A stretch of 64,000 nt of DNA from Xanthomonas sp. NCPPB 1128 (GCF_001043115.1 NZ_LFME01000032.1:1-64000); one strand, 5' to 3'. Positions 1 through 11,338 are shown, counted from the stretch's first letter. Program-made: numbers and translations. The notes: a model not told the origin generated them from the letters alone.

Positions 1-39
1 GGGGTGGGGAGTGGGGATTCGCAAGAGCGAGGTGCTGCG

Positions 40-516
40 GTGACGGTGGGGCCGTTCGTAATTCGGCCCGGTGATCTCGACGATACGGTGGTGCGGGGGT
101 TGCTGGAGTACCACCTGCAGCAGATGCATGCGCAGTCGCCGCCGGGCAGCGTGTATGCGCTGGATCTGTCCGGTCTGCGGCGCGCCGACGTGCGCCTGTG
201 GAGCGTGTGGCGCGACGATGCGCTGGCCGCGGTCGGTGCGCTGCGCGTGCTGGACGCCGACGGCGGCGAACTGAAGTCGATGCGCACGCATCCGGCATTC
301 CTGCGCCAGGGCGCGGCCGCGGCCCTGCTCGAACATCTGATCGCGGTCGCCCGCGCCGAAGGCCTGCAGCGCCTGAGCCTGGAAACCGGCAGTGGCGCGG
401 CGTTCGAGCCGGCGCTCGCGTTGTACCGGCGGCGTGGCTTCCTTAACGGGCCGGCGTTCGGCGATTACGTGTCGAGCGCGTTCAACCAGTTCCTGCATCT
501 GCCGCTGTCGCCGTAG
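40..516 (+). CDS. GNAT family N-acetyltransferase
   Basis: Predicted acyl-CoA-dependent N-acetyltransferase of about 158 residues; substrate unknown. The GNAT core is visible: a strand ending in KSMRTHP, then the acetyl-CoA loop RQGAAAALLEHL, and the late motif ALYRRRGF typical of the fold. I chose the GTG at 40 because GAGCGAGG lies about 8 bases upstream. The reading frame stays open to the window edge, but those first codons read through a G-rich intergenic repeat (GGGGAGTGGGGATTC) and are unlikely to be ancestral coding sequence. No operon partner is visible; the next gene starts 100 bases downstream. Family assignment is firm, function is not. Confidence 0.8.
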   Translation: MTVGPFVIRPGDLDDTVVRGLLEYHLQQMHAQSPPGSVYALDLSGLRRADVRLWSVWRDDALAAVGALRVLDADGGELKSMRTHPAFLRQGAAAALLEHLIAVARAEGLQRLSLETGSGAAFEPALALYRRRGFLNGPAFGDYVSSAFNQFLHLPLSP

Positions 517-616
517 CGGCGCGCCGTCGCCGGAAAACGGCATCCTGCGCGTGCACCGATCCGACGGTGCCGCTTCCCCTTACCATCCCTCGACCCCCAA
601 CGCCGCCACTGCCCGC

Positions 617-2215
617 ATGTCCACTCCCGCTCCTGTCTCGCCGCGTCCGCGTTGGTTCGTCGCCGGCGACCTCAACGGTTTCTTCGGCCTGGTGGTCGAC
701 AACCTGTCGATCCTCGGTTTCATCACCCTGGCGCTGGTGGGAATCTTCCAGTTCCCCGCGGAGGTCATCTATACGCGGATGATTCCCGGCACCGCCTTCG
801 GCGTGCTGGTCGGCAACCTGCTGTACACCTGGATGGCGCGGCGGCTGGCCGCGCGCAGCGGGCGCAGCGACGTCACCGCGATGCCGCTGGGCCTGGATGC
901 GCCGACCAGTATCGGCATGGCCCTGCTGGTGCTGGGCCCGGCGTTCGTGCGCTACAAGCAGCAGGGCCTGGACCCGCAGGCCGCGGCGCTGGCCACCTGG
1001 CACCTTGGCATGGCGTCGCTGGTGGTGATGGGCGTGCTGAAGACGGTGCTGTCGTTCTTCGGCGATGCGGTGACCCGCGCGCTGCCGCGCGCGGCGCTGC
1101 TCGGCTCCATCGCCGGCATCGCGATCGTGCTGATGGGGTTCCTGCCGCTGCTGGAGGCGCTGCGTACCCCGCTGGTCGGGCTGGTGGTGCTGGGGCTGCT
1201 GCTGTACGTGCTGATCGCCAAGGGACGGCTGCCGTGGCGCCTGCCCGGCGTGCCGCTGGCACTGGCCTTGGGCACCGGCCTGTACTACTGGGCCAATGCG
1301 GCCGGCGTCGGCATTCCCGGGCATCAGGCGCCGCAGTGGATCGCGCCGCAACTGGTGCTGCCGTGGCCGAGCCTGGGCTTCGTCACCGGCCTGCGCGACA
1401 CGGTGCCGCTGCTGCCGTTGCTGCTGCCGTTCGGCCTGCTGATGGTGGTCGGCGGCATCAACGTCAGCGAAAGCGCGCGCGCCGCCGGAGACGACTACCG
1501 CACCCGCGACATCCTGCTGGTCGAGGCAGGCGCGACCCTGATCGCCGGCGTCTGCGGCGGCGTCGCCCAGACCACGCCGTACATCGGCCAGCCGGCCTAC
1601 AAGCACATGGGCGCGCGCAGCGGCTACACCCTGCTGACCGGCCTGTTCATCGGCCTGGGCGGCATGTTCGGGCTGGTCGCCGGCCTGGTGCAGTGGCTGC
1701 CGATGGCGGTGCTGGCGCCGATCATCGTCTACGTCGCCATCGACATCACCACCCAGGCCTTCCAGGCCACGCCCAAGCGCCACGCCGGGGCGATGGTGCT
1801 GGGGTTCCTGCCGTCGGTGGCCTACCTGCTGGCGATCAAGGCGCCGGGCTGGATCGCCCCGGAGCAACTGGCGAAACTCACCACCACCCTGGACGGCCAC
1901 GGCCTGCCCGAACTGGCGGTGATCCTGACCCTGGGCAACGGCTTCATCATCACTGCGATGCTGTGGATCGCCGCGGTGGCGGCGATGGTCGACGGCCGCC
2001 TGCGCCGTGCCGCCGTGTTCCTGCTGGTGGCGGCCGGGCTGACCCTGTTCGGGCTGATCCATTCGGTGGACCCGCGCGGCGGCCTGTACCTGCCGTGGAC
2101 GCTGAGCGGCGTGCCGAAGCTGATCGCCTGGCAGTTCGTCGGCGGCTATCTGGTGCTGGCCGCCTTGCTCGGTCTGCTGTCGTTGCAGAAGCCGCGCGCG
2201 GTGCTGGTGGAGTGA
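617..2215 (+). CDS. NCS2-type (xanthine/uracil-like) permease
   Basis: Integral inner-membrane transporter of 532 residues, resembling the AzgA-like branch of the NCS2 nucleobase permeases. It shows about a dozen hydrophobic segments. The N-terminal FFGLVVDNLSILGF and the central GGINVSESARAAGDDYRTRD with GVAQTTPYIGQPAYK occupy the places of the substrate-binding loops in this superfamily. The substrate cannot be read from sequence; purines or pyrimidines are the family default and other anions are possible. The ATG at 617 gives a short hydrophilic N-terminus before the first membrane segment. The gene is isolated, with a noncoding stretch after it. Confidence 0.72.
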   Translation: MSTPAPVSPRPRWFVAGDLNGFFGLVVDNLSILGFITLALVGIFQFPAEVIYTRMIPGTAFGVLVGNLLYTWMARRLAARSGRSDVTAMPLGLDAPTSIGMALLVLGPAFVRYKQQGLDPQAAALATWHLGMASLVVMGVLKTVLSFFGDAVTRALPRAALLGSIAGIAIVLMGFLPLLEALRTPLVGLVVLGLLLYVLIAKGRLPWRLPGVPLALALGTGLYYWANAAGVGIPGHQAPQWIAPQLVLPWPSLGFVTGLRDTVPLLPLLLPFGLLMVVGGINVSESARAAGDDYRTRDILLVEAGATLIAGVCGGVAQTTPYIGQPAYKHMGARSGYTLLTGLFIGLGGMFGLVAGLVQWLPMAVLAPIIVYVAIDITTQAFQATPKRHAGAMVLGFLPSVAYLLAIKAPGWIAPEQLAKLTTTLDGHGLPELAVILTLGNGFIITAMLWIAAVAAMVDGRLRRAAVFLLVAAGLTLFGLIHSVDPRGGLYLPWTLSGVPKLIAWQFVGGYLVLAALLGLLSLQKPRAVLVE

Positions 2216-2556
2216 GCGGCGCTGCGGTACGCGTGTCGCCCGCGTGAGCTGGTAGTGCGGCCACCGCACGAGCGCAAGGCGGCCGCAGTGGCCTGGTGGC
2301 CAGCACGGACTGCCACACCACGCTGTACCTGGCCTCGTCGCCGCGCCTGCTGGCGGACTGCCTCGCAACGTGTGCGTTGCAGGCGGGAGGACGTGAGGTC
2401 CGACGATCCTCGACGCAGAAGGCGCAGGGAAACGCGAGGGCGTTGTCGGCGCTCCGCGCGGACCGTGCGCCGAGGCTGAACGCTGGCCGTCCCGTGCTGG
2501 AACCGGTAGGCACCGACGCTGTCACACTCCCATTGTCCGATGGAGATGTGCATCCC
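2216..2556. other. Noncoding interval with a stem-loop
   Basis: No credible gene. The only clear structure is a hairpin at 2360-2384: GCCT-c-GCAACG, loop TGTG, CGTTGC-AGGC, that is 10 pairs with one bulged C. No U-tract follows, so it does not look like an intrinsic terminator. A GGAG at 2542 serves the next gene. Confidence 0.4.
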
Positions 2557-3390
2557 ATGCAGCCGCGTCATTCGTTCTGGCCGTGGATCCTGGTCGCCGT
2601 GCTGGTGGCCGCCGCCGCAGCATGGTTGTTCCGCGACAACATCGCCGCGCTGTGGCCAAGCGCCACGCCGGCGCCTGCCAAGGTCGCGCCAGCACGCGCC
2701 GCCGCCGCGCCTGCAGCGCCTGACGCGCCGGCCGCGACCGCAACGCCACCCCCGATCCAGCATCCCATCGATGCCGCGGAAGCCGCCGATGCAGCGATTC
2801 CGGCGCTAGCCGCCAGCGACGACGCGGCCTGGGCGGCGCTGAGCACGCTGGCTGGCGGCGATGCGCCGCTGGCGCTGCTGGTGCGCGATCACCTGATCCA
2901 GCGCCTGGTGACCATGGTCGACAACCTGACCCAGCGCCGCGTCACGTCGCGCGCGCTGGCGCTCAAGCAGGTGCCGGGCGAACTGCAGGTGAGCACCGAC
3001 GCCAGCGGTGTCAGCGTCATTGCCGATGCCAACGCACAGCGCTATGCGCCCTACGTGGAAGCCTTCACCCGCGCCGATCCGGCGACGGCGGTGGCGGCCT
3101 ACCGGCGCTTCTATCCTCTGTTCCAGCAGGCCTACGTGGAACTGGGCTATCCGCAGGGCTACTTCAACGATCGCCTGGTGCAGGTGATCGACCACCTGCT
3201 GCAGACCCCGACGCCAAAGACCCCACTGGCGGTGGCGGTCGATCCGGTGCGCGGCAAGTACTGCTTTGTCGATCCGACATTGGAGTCGCTGTCGATCGGG
3301 CAGAAGGCGCTGTTGCGCATGGGCCCGACCCAGGCCGCCGCGGTCAAGGCGCAGTTGCGTGCGGTGCGCGCGGCATTGACGCGGACCTGA
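2557..3390 (+). CDS. DUF3014 domain-containing membrane-anchored protein
   Basis: Protein of 277 residues with one N-terminal membrane segment (HSFWPWILVAVLVAAAAAW). An Ala/Pro-rich linker follows (about residues 35-70), then a periplasmic domain matching my recollection of DUF3014: RDHLIQRLVTMVDNL, ALAFKQVPGELQV-like strand, and a YRRFYPLFQQAYVELGYP block. The function of this family is unknown to me. The ATG at 2557 is preceded by GGAG at 11 bases. It stands alone, and its 3' end faces a convergent glutathione transferase gene across a REP-type inverted repeat that may end both transcripts. Confidence 0.7.
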   Translation: MQPRHSFWPWILVAVLVAAAAAWLFRDNIAALWPSATPAPAKVAPARAAAAPAAPDAPAATATPPPIQHPIDAAEAADAAIPALAASDDAAWAALSTLAGGDAPLALLVRDHLIQRLVTMVDNLTQRRVTSRALALKQVPGELQVSTDASGVSVIADANAQRYAPYVEAFTRADPATAVAAYRRFYPLFQQAYVELGYPQGYFNDRLVQVIDHLLQTPTPKTPLAVAVDPVRGKYCFVDPTLESLSIGQKALLRMGPTQAAAVKAQLRAVRAALTRT

Positions 3391-3454
3391 GCGACGGACG
3401 TGCCACACGAATGCGTGCGGCCTCTAGCGGTCGCGCCTGCGGGCGTTTTGTTTT

Positions 3455-3522
3455 CGTAGGAGCTGCTTCAGCCGCGACAGGCATGACCGGGAACGCCTGT
3501 CGCGGCTGAAGCCGCTCCTACG
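3455..3522. repeat. REP-like inverted repeat (copy 1)
   Basis: 28-base arms at 3455-3482 and 3495-3522 are complementary at 27 of 28 positions around a 12-base loop. The arm core is GTAGGAGCNGCTTCAGCCGC. It lies between convergent genes and could work as a bidirectional transcription barrier. Related copies are at 31466, 31676, 42811 and 48340. Confidence 0.9.
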
Positions 3523-3563
3523 AGAGCGCACAGCCGGACTGATGCCGGGCGCACAACCTGCGC

Positions 3564-4268
3564 TCAGCCATCCAGTTTCGGGTAATGCCGGAAGATGCCG
3601 TTCTCGTTGAAGGGCAGACGCCGCGCCGAGGCAAGGTAGGCGGCGATGCCCGGGCGCTCGCACACGCGCTGCTGCAGCGCGCGCAGCCGTGGCAACTTGG
3701 GCGACAACCGTTTCATCGCCTGCGGGAAGGCGTAGTCCAGCCCGCTCATCAACTGGAACAGCGACAGGTCCACGTAGGAATGCTCGCGCAGTACGTGGCG
3801 CCCCCCGCCCTGATCCAGCACCTGCTCGAAATAGCCCAGGAACTTCGGCAGCCGCTGCGTGCGCAGGTCCTCGGCGCGCCGCTGCGCTTCGGCTTGCTGG
3901 TCTTCGTAGTACAGCCCGCTGGCGATGGGGTGGTGGCTGTCGTGGACCTCGGCGACCAGGTCGGCGATGGTCAGTTGCAATTGCAGCGCCTGCAGCCGCC
4001 GCGATTCGCTGTCCGGCACCAGGCCCAGCGGCGGGCCGAGGTAGTGCAGGATGTTGGCGGCCTGCGCGATCACCAGCCGGCCGGCCTTGAGGAACGGCGG
4101 CGCGAACGGGCGCGCGCCGGCATGGGCGCCGTCGAGGAAGGGCCGCATCGCCGCGTCGCCCTGCTCGCGGGCCACGTCGCGATAACCGGCGCCGGCATCC
4201 TCCAGCGCCAGCCGTACGAACTCGCCGCGGCCCTGGATGCCGGTCCAGTAGTAGAGCTCGTAATGCAT
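3564..4268 (-). CDS. Glutathione S-transferase family protein
   Basis: Cytosolic GST-like protein of 234 residues. The N-terminus MHYELYYWTGIQGRGEFVRLA fits the thioredoxin-fold glutathione-binding domain, with a tyrosine at position 6 or 7 as candidate catalytic residue. The motif for strand 3 / helix 3 ends in QAANILHYLG. The remainder is an all-helical C-terminal domain with a WxxR-poor, DLSLFQLMSGL core. Start at 4268 was chosen because the MHYELYYW motif follows directly; the upstream in-frame extension lacks GST features. It is divergent from clpB, about 200 bases apart. Likely detoxification or peroxide metabolism; substrate unknown. Confidence 0.8.
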   Translation of the reverse strand: MHYELYYWTGIQGRGEFVRLALEDAGAGYRDVAREQGDAAMRPFLDGAHAGARPFAPPFLKAGRLVIAQAANILHYLGPPLGLVPDSESRRLQALQLQLTIADLVAEVHDSHHPIASGLYYEDQQAEAQRRAEDLRTQRLPKFLGYFEQVLDQGGGRHVLREHSYVDLSLFQLMSGLDYAFPQAMKRLSPKLPRLRALQQRVCERPGIAAYLASARRLPFNENGIFRHYPKLDG

Positions 4269-4396
4269 GGGGCGGGTCCTGCGCGTGGCGACGGAAGCGC
4301 CGAGGGTAGCCGCCATCCCGGTAGCGGCGTGTGACCGCCGCGCGGCGCACCACGCGGCGACCACCGACCGCGCCGTATACAGGCAGCGCGGGCGGC

Positions 4397-4425
4397 CTTG
4401 AAACACGGGCGGACAGCCGCATTTT
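4397..4425 (+). promoter_or_regulatory. Heat-shock (sigma-32) promoter of clpB
   Basis: CTTGAAA at 4397-4403 matches the sigma-32 -35 element. After a 13-base spacer, CCGCATTT at 4417-4424 matches the -10 consensus CCCCATTT at 7 of 8 positions. The start codon of clpB lies 47 bases further on. Confidence 0.75.
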
Positions 4426-4471
4426 GCTGGCATGCCGGCACGGCCGGCCCTTTCATTCAGAGGACTTTCCG

Positions 4472-7057
<2,586 letters not shown>

Positions 7058-7134
7058 GGCGGCGCGCGGCACGTCGTGGCCGCCATCGCCTTGGGCGAAC
7101 CTGGGCGATGGACGAGCCGATACGCAGTAAGTGG

Positions 7135-7173
7135 TGAGGTGTATTTGAGGGTTTTTGATGTATATTAGCCTCA
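7135..7173 (+). promoter_or_regulatory. AT-rich promoter with TGAGG/CCTCA repeats before the RHH operon
   Basis: TGAGG occurs at 7135-7139 and 7146-7150 (11-base period), and an inverted CCTCA at 7169-7173. They flank a good -10 hexamer TATATT (7161-7166). The block is much more AT-rich than its surroundings. Short direct and inverted half-sites around the -10 would suit autoregulation by the ribbon-helix-helix protein encoded next. No convincing -35 is seen. Confidence 0.45.
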
Positions 7174-7194
7174 TTCCGTGACTTGGAGGCTGTC

Positions 7195-7404
7195 ATGTCT
7201 GTCCGTCTGAACCTGAACCTTTCCGATGATCTCAATAAGGCCATCGACCAGGCCGCCCTGGAATCCCAGCAGAGCAAGAGCGAGATCCTGCGCAAGGCGT
7301 TGCAGCTTTATCTCGCTGCTCGTGACGGCACTAAACAGGGCCGTAAGATCGGCCTGGTGAATCCGGAGACCCGTCAGCTCGAAACCGAAATCATCGGGTT
7401 ATGA
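7195..7404 (+). CDS. Ribbon-helix-helix (CopG-type) DNA-binding protein
   Basis: A 69-residue protein with the RHH pattern: an N-terminal strand of alternating residues (SVRLNLNLS), helix 1 (DDLNKAIDQAALESQ), a turn at SK, and helix 2 (SEILRKALQLYLAARD). A short basic and then acidic tail ends in ETEIIGL. Proteins of this type dimerise and bind short operator repeats, often their own promoter. The ATG at 7195 has GGAGG 6 bases upstream. Its stop overlaps the next start (ATGA at 7401-7404), so the two genes are translationally coupled. It could be the antitoxin-like or regulator half of a two-gene module. Confidence 0.8.
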   Translation: MSVRLNLNLSDDLNKAIDQAALESQQSKSEILRKALQLYLAARDGTKQGRKIGLVNPETRQLETEIIGL

Positions 7405-7673
7405 GTACGCTTGACCTGAACAACCCGCCAAGCGGACATAGTTTCAAGGTCAATGTTGAAAAGAACGAAACCGATGCCGAGCGCGCGGTACGCTTGACCA
7501 AGGACGTCCTGCTGTTCTTGTTCGCCTCGATCTTCATCGGCGCGATCGGCTGGTTCTGTCTGGCGACGCTGCTGGATACGACCGGCAAGGTATCGGCGGA
7601 TGACAAGAAGTGGGCAATGTCATTCCTTACCGCGGTAGGAGGTGCACTGGTCGGATATCTGGTGCGCAAATAA
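7401..7673 (+). CDS. Small two-TM membrane protein coupled to the RHH gene
   Basis: A 90-residue protein I do not recognise. A polar, charged N-terminus (1-35, including the acidic/basic stretch EKNETDAERAVRLTKD) is followed by membrane segment 1 (about VLLFLFASIFIGAIGWFCLA). A short polar loop with DKK comes next, then membrane segment 2 (MSFLTAVGGALVGYLV), ending in RK. It overlaps the RHH gene by ATGA and shares its promoter. The context suggests that the upstream protein controls its expression; a small inner-membrane effector or toxin is possible but unproven. Confidence 0.72.
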   Translation: MSTLDLNNPPSGHSFKVNVEKNETDAERAVRLTKDVLLFLFASIFIGAIGWFCLATLLDTTGKVSADDKKWAMSFLTAVGGALVGYLVRK

Positions 7674-7926
7674 CGTGGTTGCTCAATGGCAGTAGCGTGG
7701 TGCTTTAGCGTATCGCCATGGATGCCACGCCGAACTACGCCAACGGCTCCGCACTGCGGTGATCGGGGCTGCCGCGTGGCGCGCGCAAAGCCAGGACATG
7801 TGGCACGGCGAACGGGAATCTCAAAGTACTTCGCGCGCTCCGGGTATAGACTCATAACCAGCGGTTAGCAGGCCCTTGCCGAATCGCCGTTATTGTCTCC
7901 GCTCTCCCTGCCGAGACTCGTCGCCC

Positions 7927-9213
7927 ATGTCCGACCCGAACTGGAAGCTGGAAACCATCGCCGTGCACGGCGGCTATCGCCCCGATCCGACCACCCGCGC
8001 GGTGGCGGTGCCGATCTACCAGACCGTGGCCTACGCCTTCGACGACACCCAGCACGGCGCCGACCTGTTCGACCTGAAGGTGCAGGGCAACATCTACAGC
8101 CGCATCATGAACCCCACCACCGACGTGCTGGAACAGCGCATCGCCGCGCTGGAAGGCGGCATCGGGGCGTTGGCGGTGGCCTCCGGGCAGGCGGCGGTGA
8201 CCTACGCCATCCAGACCATCGCCGAGGCCGGCGACAACATCGTCTCCTCCAGCGCGCTGTACGGCGGCACCTACAACCTGTTCGCGCATACGCTGCCGCT
8301 GTCCGGGATCCAGACCCGCTTCGCCGACTACCGCGATCCCGGCGCCTTCGCCGGGCTGATCGACGCACGCACCAAGGCCATCTTCGTCGAGTCGATCGGC
8401 AACCCGCGCGGCAATGTCACCGACCTGGAAGCGGTGGCCGCCATCGCCCACGCCCACGGCGTGCCGCTGATCGTCGACAACACCGTGCCCACGCCGTACC
8501 TGCTGCGGCCGTTCGACTTCGGCGCCGACATCGTGGTGCATTCGCTGACCAAGTACCTGGGCGGCCACGGCACCAGCCTGGGCGGGGCGATCGTCGATTC
8601 CGGGCGCTTCGCGTGGGCGGCGCACGCACAGCGCTTCCGTCGCCTCAACGAGCCGGACGTGAGCTACCACGGCGTGGTCTACACCGAGGCGCTGGGCGAG
8701 GCCGCCTACATCGGCCGCGCGCGGGTGGTACCGCTGCGCAATACCGGTGCGGCGCTGTCGCCATTCAATGCCTTCCAGATCCTGCAGGGCATCGAGACGC
8801 TGCCGCTGCGCATGGACCGGATCAACCAGAACACGCTGGCGCTGGCGCGGCACCTGCAGGGCGAAGCCAAGGTGGAGTGGGTCAACTACGTCGGCCTGCC
8901 GGACCATTCCGAACACGCGCTCGCGCAGAAGTATCTGCGCGGGCACGGCTCCGGCGTGCTCACCTTCGGCCTGCGCGGCGGCCGCGTCGCCGGTGCGCGC
9001 TTCCTCGATGCGCTGCAGTTGTTCACCCGCCTGGTCAACATCGGCGACGCCAAGTCGCTGGCCACGCATCCGGCGTCCACCACGCATCGCCAGCTCTCGC
9101 CCGAGGAACTGCAGCGCAGCGGGGTCAGCGAGGACACGGTGCGGCTGTCGGTGGGCATCGAGCACATCGACGACCTGCTCGCCGATCTGCAGCAGGCGCT
9201 GGCGCGGGCGTGA
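7927..9213 (+). CDS. metY: O-acetylhomoserine sulfhydrylase / aminocarboxypropyltransferase (MetY type)
   Basis: PLP-dependent enzyme of the Cys/Met metabolism family, 428 residues. It forms homocysteine (or methionine) from O-acetylhomoserine and a sulfide or thiol. The N-terminal ETIAVHGGY, the block NPTTDVLEQRIAALEGG, SGQAAVTYA and SSALYGGTYNLF are typical. The PLP lysine is Lys209 in HSLTKYLGGHG. The C-terminal RLSVGIEHIDDLL is the usual family ending. The full-length size and the insertion around RRLNEPDVSYHGVVY favour MetY over the shorter cystathionine lyases/synthases. It stands alone in this window, so its partner genes for homoserine acylation lie elsewhere. Confidence 0.88.
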   Translation: MSDPNWKLETIAVHGGYRPDPTTRAVAVPIYQTVAYAFDDTQHGADLFDLKVQGNIYSRIMNPTTDVLEQRIAALEGGIGALAVASGQAAVTYAIQTIAEAGDNIVSSSALYGGTYNLFAHTLPLSGIQTRFADYRDPGAFAGLIDARTKAIFVESIGNPRGNVTDLEAVAAIAHAHGVPLIVDNTVPTPYLLRPFDFGADIVVHSLTKYLGGHGTSLGGAIVDSGRFAWAAHAQRFRRLNEPDVSYHGVVYTEALGEAAYIGRARVVPLRNTGAALSPFNAFQILQGIETLPLRMDRINQNTLALARHLQGEAKVEWVNYVGLPDHSEHALAQKYLRGHGSGVLTFGLRGGRVAGARFLDALQLFTRLVNIGDAKSLATHPASTTHRQLSPEELQRSGVSEDTVRLSVGIEHIDDLLADLQQALARA

Positions 9214-9238
9214 GCCACGCCGCGCGCTGCGTGCGCGC

Positions 9239-10033
9239 TCAGCGGAAGAACTGGCTCGGCGGCTGCCCGAACTGGCGCTTGAACATGGCGGTGAACGCGC
9301 TGGGGCTGTCGTAGCCCAGCTCCACCGCCACGTCGATGATGCGGTCGCCGGCGGCCAGCCGCTCCAGTCCGCGCAGCAGGCGCAGTTGCTGCCGCCACTG
9401 GCCGAAGCGCATCTGCAGTTCGCGCTGGCACAGGCGCTGGATGGTCTTGACGTCCACGCCCAGCGCCGCGGCCCAGGCGTGCAGGGTGGTGGCATCGGCC
9501 GGGTCGGCGTCGAGCGCGGCGGCGATGCGCAGCAGGCGCGGATCGCGCGGTTGCGGCAGATACAGCGGCAGCGCCGGCAGCGCATGCAGTTCGTCCAGGA
9601 TCAGCCGCATCAGCCGCCCGTCGCGCGAGTCGGCGACGTGGTCCCAGGGGATCTCGGCGGCGCTGCGGATCAGCGCTTCCAGCAGCGGTTCCACCGCCAT
9701 TACCGCCGGCGTGTCGGGCATGCCGGCGATGGCAGTGGGGCGGATGTAGAGGCTGCGCATGTGCAGGCTGCCGATCCAGCGCACGCTGTGTTCGGTGCCG
9801 GCGGGAATCCACAGCGCGCGTGTGCTCGGCACCACCCAGTGGCCCTGGCCAGAACGCACCACCATCAGTCCGGACGCCGCGTAGATCAACTGATGGCGCG
9901 CATGCCGGTGCGGGGCGATGGCGCTGTCGGGTGCGTAGTCGACGGCCTTGCACACCACGTCGGCCGGCGCGTCGTCCGCATTGCGGGCGGAGCGCGGCAC
10001 CACGGTGCCCTTTTTGCGATGGTTGCTGGGCAT
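9239..10033 (-). CDS. AraC family transcriptional regulator
   Basis: A 264-residue regulator. The N-terminal half is a cupin-like sensing domain (HRHARHQLIYAASG, then WVVPSTRALWIPAGTEHSV). The C-terminal ~100 residues carry two helix-turn-helix motifs: LHAWAAALGVDVKTIQRLCQ and the AraC signature DVAVELGYDSPSAFTAMFKRQFG. Start at 10033 (MPSNHRKK) leaves 66 bases to the divergent exporter gene. That arrangement usually means it controls the exporter, and perhaps itself, from the shared interval. The inducer is unknown. Confidence 0.88.
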   Translation of the reverse strand: MPSNHRKKGTVVPRSARNADDAPADVVCKAVDYAPDSAIAPHRHARHQLIYAASGLMVVRSGQGHWVVPSTRALWIPAGTEHSVRWIGSLHMRSLYIRPTAIAGMPDTPAVMAVEPLLEALIRSAAEIPWDHVADSRDGRLMRLILDELHALPALPLYLPQPRDPRLLRIAAALDADPADATTLHAWAAALGVDVKTIQRLCQRELQMRFGQWRQQLRLLRGLERLAAGDRIIDVAVELGYDSPSAFTAMFKRQFGQPPSQFFR

Positions 10034-10099
10034 GTCGCGCAGGAAGGTCGGGACAGGGAAGCCTACCATGCACGCACTCCCGGCAATGCCCGTCCCGCC

Positions 10100-11338
10100 A
10101 TGTCCACGCTGCGTCCCGCCACACCTGTCGTTTCTGCCTCCACCGGCACCGCCGCCCCGCGCAAGGTCGCGTCCGGCGTCCTGGCCGCGATCACCTCCTC
10201 GCACCTGATCAACGACATGATGCAGTCGCTGATCCTGGCGCTGTACCCGGTGCTCAAGGGCCAGTTCCAGCTCAGCTTCGCCCAGGTCGGCCTGATCACC
10301 CTGACGTACCAGATCACCGCCTCGCTGTTCCAGCCGCTGATCGGGCTGCGCACCGACCGCCGCCCGGCGCCGTATTCGCTGCCGCTGGGCATGAGTTCCA
10401 CGCTGTGCGGACTGTTGCTGCTGGCCTATGCGCCGAGCTTCGGCATGGTGCTGCTGGCGGCGGCCCTGGTCGGGATCGGCTCGGCGATCTTCCATCCCGA
10501 ATCCTCGCGCATCGCGCGGCTGGCCTCGGGTGGGCGCCATGGCCTGGCCCAGTCGGTGTTCCAGGTCGGCGGCAATACCGGCACCGCGCTGGGACCGCTG
10601 ATCGCCGCAGCGGTGATCGTGCCCAACGGCCGCCACAGCGTGGCCTGGTTCGGCGGCGCGGCGCTGCTCGGCATCGCCCTGCTGTCCTACGTCGGGCGCT
10701 GGTACGCGCTGCACCTGCAGGCCGTGCGTGCGGCGCCGCGGCCGGTCGCGGCGGTGCCGGCGCTGCCGCGCGCCATGGTAGTGCGGATCGTCGGCATCCT
10801 GCTGCTGCTGATCTTCTCCAAGTATTTCTACATCGCCGGGCTGAGCAGCTACTACACGTTCTACCTGATCCAGCGCTTCGGCATCTCGGTGCAGAGCGCG
10901 CAGCTGCATCTGTTCGCGTTCCTGCTGGCCTCGGCGCTGGGCACGCTGATCGGCGGCCCGGTCGGCGACCGCATCGGCCGCAAGCCGGTGATCTGGGTGT
11001 CGATCCTGGGCGTGGCGCCGTTCGCGCTGGCGCTGCCGCACGTGGGCCTGCATGCGGCCACCGCGCTGACAGTGCTGATCGGCTTCGTGCTGTCCTCGGC
11101 GTTCTCGGCGATCCTGGTGTACGCGCAGGAAATGATGCCCGGGCGCATCGGCACCATCTCCGGGCTGTTCTTCGGTTTCGCCTTCGGCATGGGCGGGCTG
11201 GGCGCGGCGGTGCTGGGCCTGCTCGCCGACCACCGCGGCATCGTCTTCGTGTACCAGGTGATGTCGTTCCTGCCGCTGCTGGGCATCGTCGCGGCGCTGC
11301 TGCCGAGCCGGCGGCCTGGCGCTACCGCGGCATACTAG
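10100..11338 (+). CDS. MFS exporter, fosmidomycin-resistance (Fsr) type
   Basis: A 412-residue major facilitator with 12 predicted membrane segments. The region SHLINDMMQSLILALYPVLK is characteristic of the Fsr subfamily, as are IGSAIFHPESSRIARLASGG and the QVGGNTGTALGP block. Relatives pump out fosmidomycin, and the natural substrate is generally unknown. It is read divergently from an AraC regulator 66 bases away, which is its probable controller. The ATG at 10100 begins a ~40-residue polar N-terminus before the first membrane helix; no other in-frame start fits better. Confidence 0.85.
   Translation: MSTLRPATPVVSASTGTAAPRKVASGVLAAITSSHLINDMMQSLILALYPVLKGQFQLSFAQVGLITLTYQITASLFQPLIGLRTDRRPAPYSLPLGMSSTLCGLLLLAYAPSFGMVLLAAALVGIGSAIFHPESSRIARLASGGRHGLAQSVFQVGGNTGTALGPLIAAAVIVPNGRHSVAWFGGAALLGIALLSYVGRWYALHLQAVRAAPRPVAAVPALPRAMVVRIVGILLLLIFSKYFYIAGLSSYYTFYLIQRFGISVQSAQLHLFAFLLASALGTLIGGPVGDRIGRKPVIWVSILGVAPFALALPHVGLHAATALTVLIGFVLSSAFSAILVYAQEMMPGRIGTISGLFFGFAFGMGGLGAAVLGLLADHRGIVFVYQVMSFLPLLGIVAALLPSRRPGATAAY

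Noticed and set aside
7686-7868. 60-codon plus-strand open frame between the membrane protein and metY
   Set aside because: Arg/Pro-rich composition with no family pattern, no ribosome-binding site, and it overlaps the likely metY promoter region.
7840-7870. Sequence GACTCATAACCAGCGG resembling a tRNA anticodon arm (CAU)
   Set aside because: No D-arm, T-arm (no GGTTCGAATCC-like block) or acceptor stem can be built around it.
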